A stretch of DNA of 64,000 bases from Acetobacteraceae bacterium B3987 (GTDB taxonomy: Bacteria; Pseudomonadota; Alphaproteobacteria; Acetobacterales; Acetobacteraceae): assembly GCA_026537415.1 (NCBI GenBank), contig JAFNMF010000001.1:303572-367571 (forward strand). The letters run 5' to 3'. This document shows, in pieces, positions 61,069-64,000 of this stretch. Every line of letters begins with the position of its first letter. The stretch's first letter is position 1. The position numbers were made by a program, and so were the translations under genes. The notes under the pieces were generated by a model, which saw only the letters and a program-made list of their open reading frames with translations, searched no databases and was not told the origin of the DNA.

Positions 61069-62334
61069 TCAGTCTTCGGCAGGGAGCGGACGGATGGAGC
61101 GGGCACGCAGGGTACCCTTCAGGCTGCGCAGCTGCTCCAGAAGGCTCTTTTCAAGTTCGGGAACATTCTGGCCTTCCTGCGCTTCGGCTTCCGTCACGAC
61201 ATAGCCAAGCTCGCCATCTGTCTGGAGGAACTGGGCCGTCAGGTTGCAGGCGGCCTTGGCGAAAATATCGTTGATCTGGCCAAGGATGCCCGGCTGGTTG
61301 GAATGGACATGCATGAAGCGCATCCCGCCGGGGCGTTCGCCAAGCTGGACCTGCGGGAAGTTGACCGCCCCGATGGTGGAGCCAACATCAGAATAGTCCA
61401 CCAGCTTCTGAGCGACTTCCACACCGATGCGCTCCTGTGCTTCCATCGTGGAGCCACCGATATGCGGGGTCAGCAGCACATTTTCCAGCCCCTGAAGCGG
61501 CGTGGTGAAGCGTTCCTGACTGCTCTTCGGTTCCACGGGGAAGACGTCAATGGCGGCCCCCATCAGGTGGCCGTCCTTCAGGGCACGGGCCAGAGCTTCA
61601 AGGTCCACGACGGTGCCACGGGCATTGTTGAGCAGAATGGAGTTCGGCTTCATGGCCCGGATTTCGGCCTCACCAATCATGTTCTGCGTTTCCGGTGTTT
61701 CGGGAACATGCAGTGTCACGATGTCGGACTGGCCCAGAAGCTCTTCCAGAGAACTGACGGCAATGGCGTTGCCATGCGGCAGGCGGGGGGCGATGTCGTA
61801 ATAGAGAACCCGCAGCCCGAAGGATTCGGCCAGAACGGAAAGCTGGGACCCGATGGAGCCATAGCCGACAATACCGACCGTCTTGCCACGGACTTCCCAC
61901 GCATTACTGGCGGATTTCTCCCAGCCACCCTTGTGGCAGGCATCGGAGCGGGACGGGATGCGGCGCAGCAGCATCACGATCTCGCCCATCACCAGTTCGG
62001 CAACGGAACGGGTGTTGCTGAAGGGGGCATTGAAGACGGGAATACCGGCCATCCGGGCGGCCTTGAGGTCCACCTGATTGGTCCCGATGCAGAAGCAGCC
62101 AATGGCCATGAGGCGGTTGGCAGAATTGATGACATCGGCTGTCAGCTGTGTCCGGCTGCGGATGCCGACCATATGGACACCCTCAAGGGCCTCCTTGAGA
62201 GCATCACCTTCCAGTGCGCCTTTCAGCCGGGTGACAGAGGCGTAGCCCTGCTGCTCCAGATAATTGACAGCACTGTCATGGATGCCTTCTAGCAGAAGAA
62301 TCTTGATTCTGTTCTTGGCGAGGGAGAGGGGCAT
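61069..62334 (-). CDS. serA: D-3-phosphoglycerate dehydrogenase
   Basis: 421 residues, the shorter ACT-containing type like that of E. coli. NAD-binding is VGIVGYGSIGSQLSVLAE. Catalytic Arg, Glu and His are in NNARGTVVD, DVFPVEP and LTPHIGGST. The C-terminal ACT domain (RFMHVHSNQPGILGQINDIF) binds serine for feedback control. First step of serine synthesis. hisN lies 82 bases upstream on the same strand. Confidence 0.95.
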   Translation of the reverse strand: MPLSLAKNRIKILLLEGIHDSAVNYLEQQGYASVTRLKGALEGDALKEALEGVHMVGIRSRTQLTADVINSANRLMAIGCFCIGTNQVDLKAARMAGIPVFNAPFSNTRSVAELVMGEIVMLLRRIPSRSDACHKGGWEKSASNAWEVRGKTVGIVGYGSIGSQLSVLAESFGLRVLYYDIAPRLPHGNAIAVSSLEELLGQSDIVTLHVPETPETQNMIGEAEIRAMKPNSILLNNARGTVVDLEALARALKDGHLMGAAIDVFPVEPKSSQERFTTPLQGLENVLLTPHIGGSTMEAQERIGVEVAQKLVDYSDVGSTIGAVNFPQVQLGERPGGMRFMHVHSNQPGILGQINDIFAKAACNLTAQFLQTDGELGYVVTEAEAQEGQNVPELEKSLLEQLRSLKGTLRARSIRPLPAED

Positions 62335-62416
62335 GTTCAGGTAACCTCATCGTGGTAACCGGGTCAGCAGATGTGACCTCATGAAGAATCGTTATTTATC
62401 TGTAACGGACAGAACG

Positions 62417-63211
62417 TTAAGAGGAAAGGGCCTGTATGGCCTCATCACGCAGGGTTGCATTGGCACAGGCCAGAACAGCCCCTTCACTTTCCAATGTCAG
62501 AGGGGCACCGAACCAGTCTGTCAGGCTACCACCGGCCCCGGTGATGATGGGTGAGAGCGGCCCCCAGTCCCACGGCTTGAGTGTATCTTCTGCAATGAGG
62601 TCAATCTGGCCGAGGGCCAGCAATCCATAAGCGTAGGCATCACCACCCCATGAGGTCCGGCGGACTTTTTTCTGAAGCCTCTGGAATTGCTGAAATTGTG
62701 TGGAGCGGAAGATTTCTGGTGCGGTGCAGGAGAGTTCAGCTTCATGGAGAGGGATATTCTGCCGGGTGCCAATGGTACCGGGCAGGCGGGGGGCGATGTA
62801 GCGGCTGGTTTCGCCTTCCAGCCCTAGCCAACGTTCGTCAGTGATGGGTTGATCGATTAACCCCAGTACAGGGCGGCCTTCATGGAAAAGGGAAACCAGT
62901 GTCGTAAAGCTCGGTCGTCCGGTGACGAAAGAGCGTGTGCCATCTATCGGGTCCAGTACCCAAAGCCAGTCTTGGGTTAGTGCGCCAGAGGTACCGGCCT
63001 CTTCGCCGAGAATGGCATGATGGGGAACATGTTCTTCCAGAATGGTCCTCATGGCCGCTTCAGCGTCTCGGTCGGCTTTTGTGACGGGGCTATCATCCTC
63101 TTTGGAGATGATTGGCAGGGACTGGCGGAAATAAGGCAGGATGACCTGCCGTGCAGCATCGGCACAGCGTTGGGCAAGGGCCAGGTAGGAGGAAAGATCA
63201 GACCGACTCAT
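62417..63211 (-). CDS. hisN: Histidinol-phosphatase (inositol monophosphatase family)
   Basis: 264 residues. The metal sites are GEEAG, WVLDPIDGTRSFVTGRPSF, and KPWDWGPLSPIITGAGG. The GTRSFVTGRPSFTTLVSL and LGLIDQPITDERWLGL segments match the HisN subgroup rather than inositol or CysQ phosphatases. It dephosphorylates histidinol phosphate. ATG 63211 gives MSRSDLSSYL; the frame continues upstream to 63547 but would overlap kdsB. Divergent from kdsB. Confidence 0.88.
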   Translation of the reverse strand: MSRSDLSSYLALAQRCADAARQVILPYFRQSLPIISKEDDSPVTKADRDAEAAMRTILEEHVPHHAILGEEAGTSGALTQDWLWVLDPIDGTRSFVTGRPSFTTLVSLFHEGRPVLGLIDQPITDERWLGLEGETSRYIAPRLPGTIGTRQNIPLHEAELSCTAPEIFRSTQFQQFQRLQKKVRRTSWGGDAYAYGLLALGQIDLIAEDTLKPWDWGPLSPIITGAGGSLTDWFGAPLTLESEGAVLACANATLRDEAIQALSS

Positions 63212-63277
63212 GAGGATTACGCCTTTTTCCGGATGGGCTGATTGACGCAGGCGAGTCTGCACGGCAATCAGGAGGTC

Positions 63278-64000
63278 ATGCGACCGATTATTGTCATTCC
63301 CTCCAGAATTGCCTCCACAAGGCTTCCACGCAAGGCTTTGGCCGAGATTGATGGTGAAGCCATGATTGTTCATGTCGCCCGCCGGGCTGTGGCGGCTGGT
63401 CTGGGGCCTGTTCTCGTGGCCGCAGGGGATGAAGAAATCCGGGCTGCTGTGGCGGGCATGGAGGGTGTGGAGGCTCTTTTGACCGACCCTGCCTTGCCTA
63501 GTGGGTCGGACAGGGTGCAGGTGGCTCTGGAAGTTTACGACCCACAAGGGCGGTATGATTGTGTCATCAATCTGCAGGGAGATTTGCCCCTTGTGGAACC
63601 GAGTACGCTTCGGCAGGCCTTACGTCCTCTGGAAGAAGGGCAGTTTGATATCGGGACATTGGTCGCCCCGGTGGAAAGTGCTGGAGAGCGTGATGCCGAT
63701 TCGGTCGTGAAGGTGGCTTGTAGCTTTCAGAATGACGATGATGTAGCGAGAGCACTTTATTTTTCCCGGTCCGTGATTCCGTGGGGGGAGGGTGTGTGCT
63801 GGCATCATGTGGGCGTTTATGCGTGGCGGCGTGAAGCTCTGGCTCGGTTTGTCGCTCTGCCACCTTCCGGGCTGGAGGTACGGGAGAAGCTGGAGCAGCT
63901 CCGTGCGCTAGAGGCCGGCATGACGGTCGGCTGCGCCCGGATTGAAACGGCCCCGCTGGGTGTGGACACGCCGGAAGACCTCGCACGGGTCAGAATTAGA
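63278..64000 (+). CDS. kdsB: 3-deoxy-manno-octulosonate cytidylyltransferase, 3' end beyond the window
   Basis: 241 codons to the edge with no stop; normal length is about 245, so only a few residues are missing. MRPIIVIPSRIASTRLPRKALAEI is the nucleotide-binding start; INLQGDLPLVEP is the Mg-binding segment; HVGVYAWRREALARFVALPP, EKLEQLRALEAG and GVDTPEDLARVR close it. It activates Kdo as CMP-Kdo for lipopolysaccharide. AGGAGG is directly before the ATG. Confidence 0.94.
   Translation, partial: MRPIIVIPSRIASTRLPRKALAEIDGEAMIVHVARRAVAAGLGPVLVAAGDEEIRAAVAGMEGVEALLTDPALPSGSDRVQVALEVYDPQGRYDCVINLQGDLPLVEPSTLRQALRPLEEGQFDIGTLVAPVESAGERDADSVVKVACSFQNDDDVARALYFSRSVIPWGEGVCWHHVGVYAWRREALARFVALPPSGLEVREKLEQLRALEAGMTVGCARIETAPLGVDTPEDLARVRIR

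Noticed and set aside
61006-62292. 428-codon plus-strand frame opposite serA
   Set aside because: serA is clear on the minus strand with all catalytic motifs; the mirror frame has no motif.
1-64000. CRISPR arrays or prophage genes
   Set aside because: No regularly spaced repeats and no phage structural or integrase genes were found by reading.

Overview
The window is a contiguous piece of an alphaproteobacterial chromosome, most likely from an acetic acid bacterium (Acetobacteraceae); I cannot fix the genus. Pointers are a cyoABCD ubiquinol oxidase, a complete hopanoid operon (hpnA to hpnG plus hpnL), a Suv3-like helicase, and the hda-ppk-ppx order. Base composition is moderately GC-rich throughout except for two clearly AT-rich stretches, about 30,190-31,980 and 53,130-58,250. 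Those are the accessory parts of the window; most of the rest is housekeeping.

Layout. 1-1,660: tail of an unidentified gene, a 2H-phosphoesterase-like protein without its catalytic histidines, and a Bax-inhibitor-1 family membrane protein. 2,090-6,065: cyoABCD. 6,226-13,249: 7Fe ferredoxin, S4 protein plus Suv3-like helicase, M17 aminopeptidase, and a small MarR / DegT-aminotransferase / membrane-protein operon. 13,262-23,454: AI-2E-type permease, ABC-F ATPase, ndk, purMN, hda, ppk and ppx. 23,575-30,146: DUF4175 protein and lysA, two identical tandem tRNA-Arg(ACG) genes, a small lipoprotein, guaA. 30,193-31,818: an AT-rich gene of the sporadically distributed TIGR04141/DUF6119 type. 31,973-36,618: MFS transporter, His-rich SH3 protein, pyruvate kinase, prephenate dehydrogenase. 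36,661-45,850: hpnL and the divergent hpnABCDE-shc-hpnG operon, which carries the route from prenyl diphosphates through squalene to hopene plus side-chain enzymes. 46,025-53,133: rpsB-tsf, recO-parC, cardiolipin synthase, an EEP-family hydrolase. 53,346-57,870: an AT-rich four-gene polysaccharide locus (chain-length protein, outer-membrane export lipoprotein, an unknown 81-residue protein, OpgH-like glucosyltransferase). 58,253-64,000: cystathionine beta-lyase, comM, serA, hisN and a kdsB that runs off the window.

The best candidates for something undescribed are the four-gene polysaccharide locus, which joins an OpgH-type synthase to capsule-type export proteins without an ABC transporter, flippase or polymerase nearby, and the isolated TIGR04141-like gene, which may be a defence or nuclease-like protein. 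Smaller oddities include the inactive-looking 2H protein, a shortened pyruvate kinase C-terminus, perfect palindromes upstream of cyoA and upstream of the MarR gene, and a terminator embedded in the coding end of a convergent gene. All functional statements come from reading motifs by eye; no database search was run.
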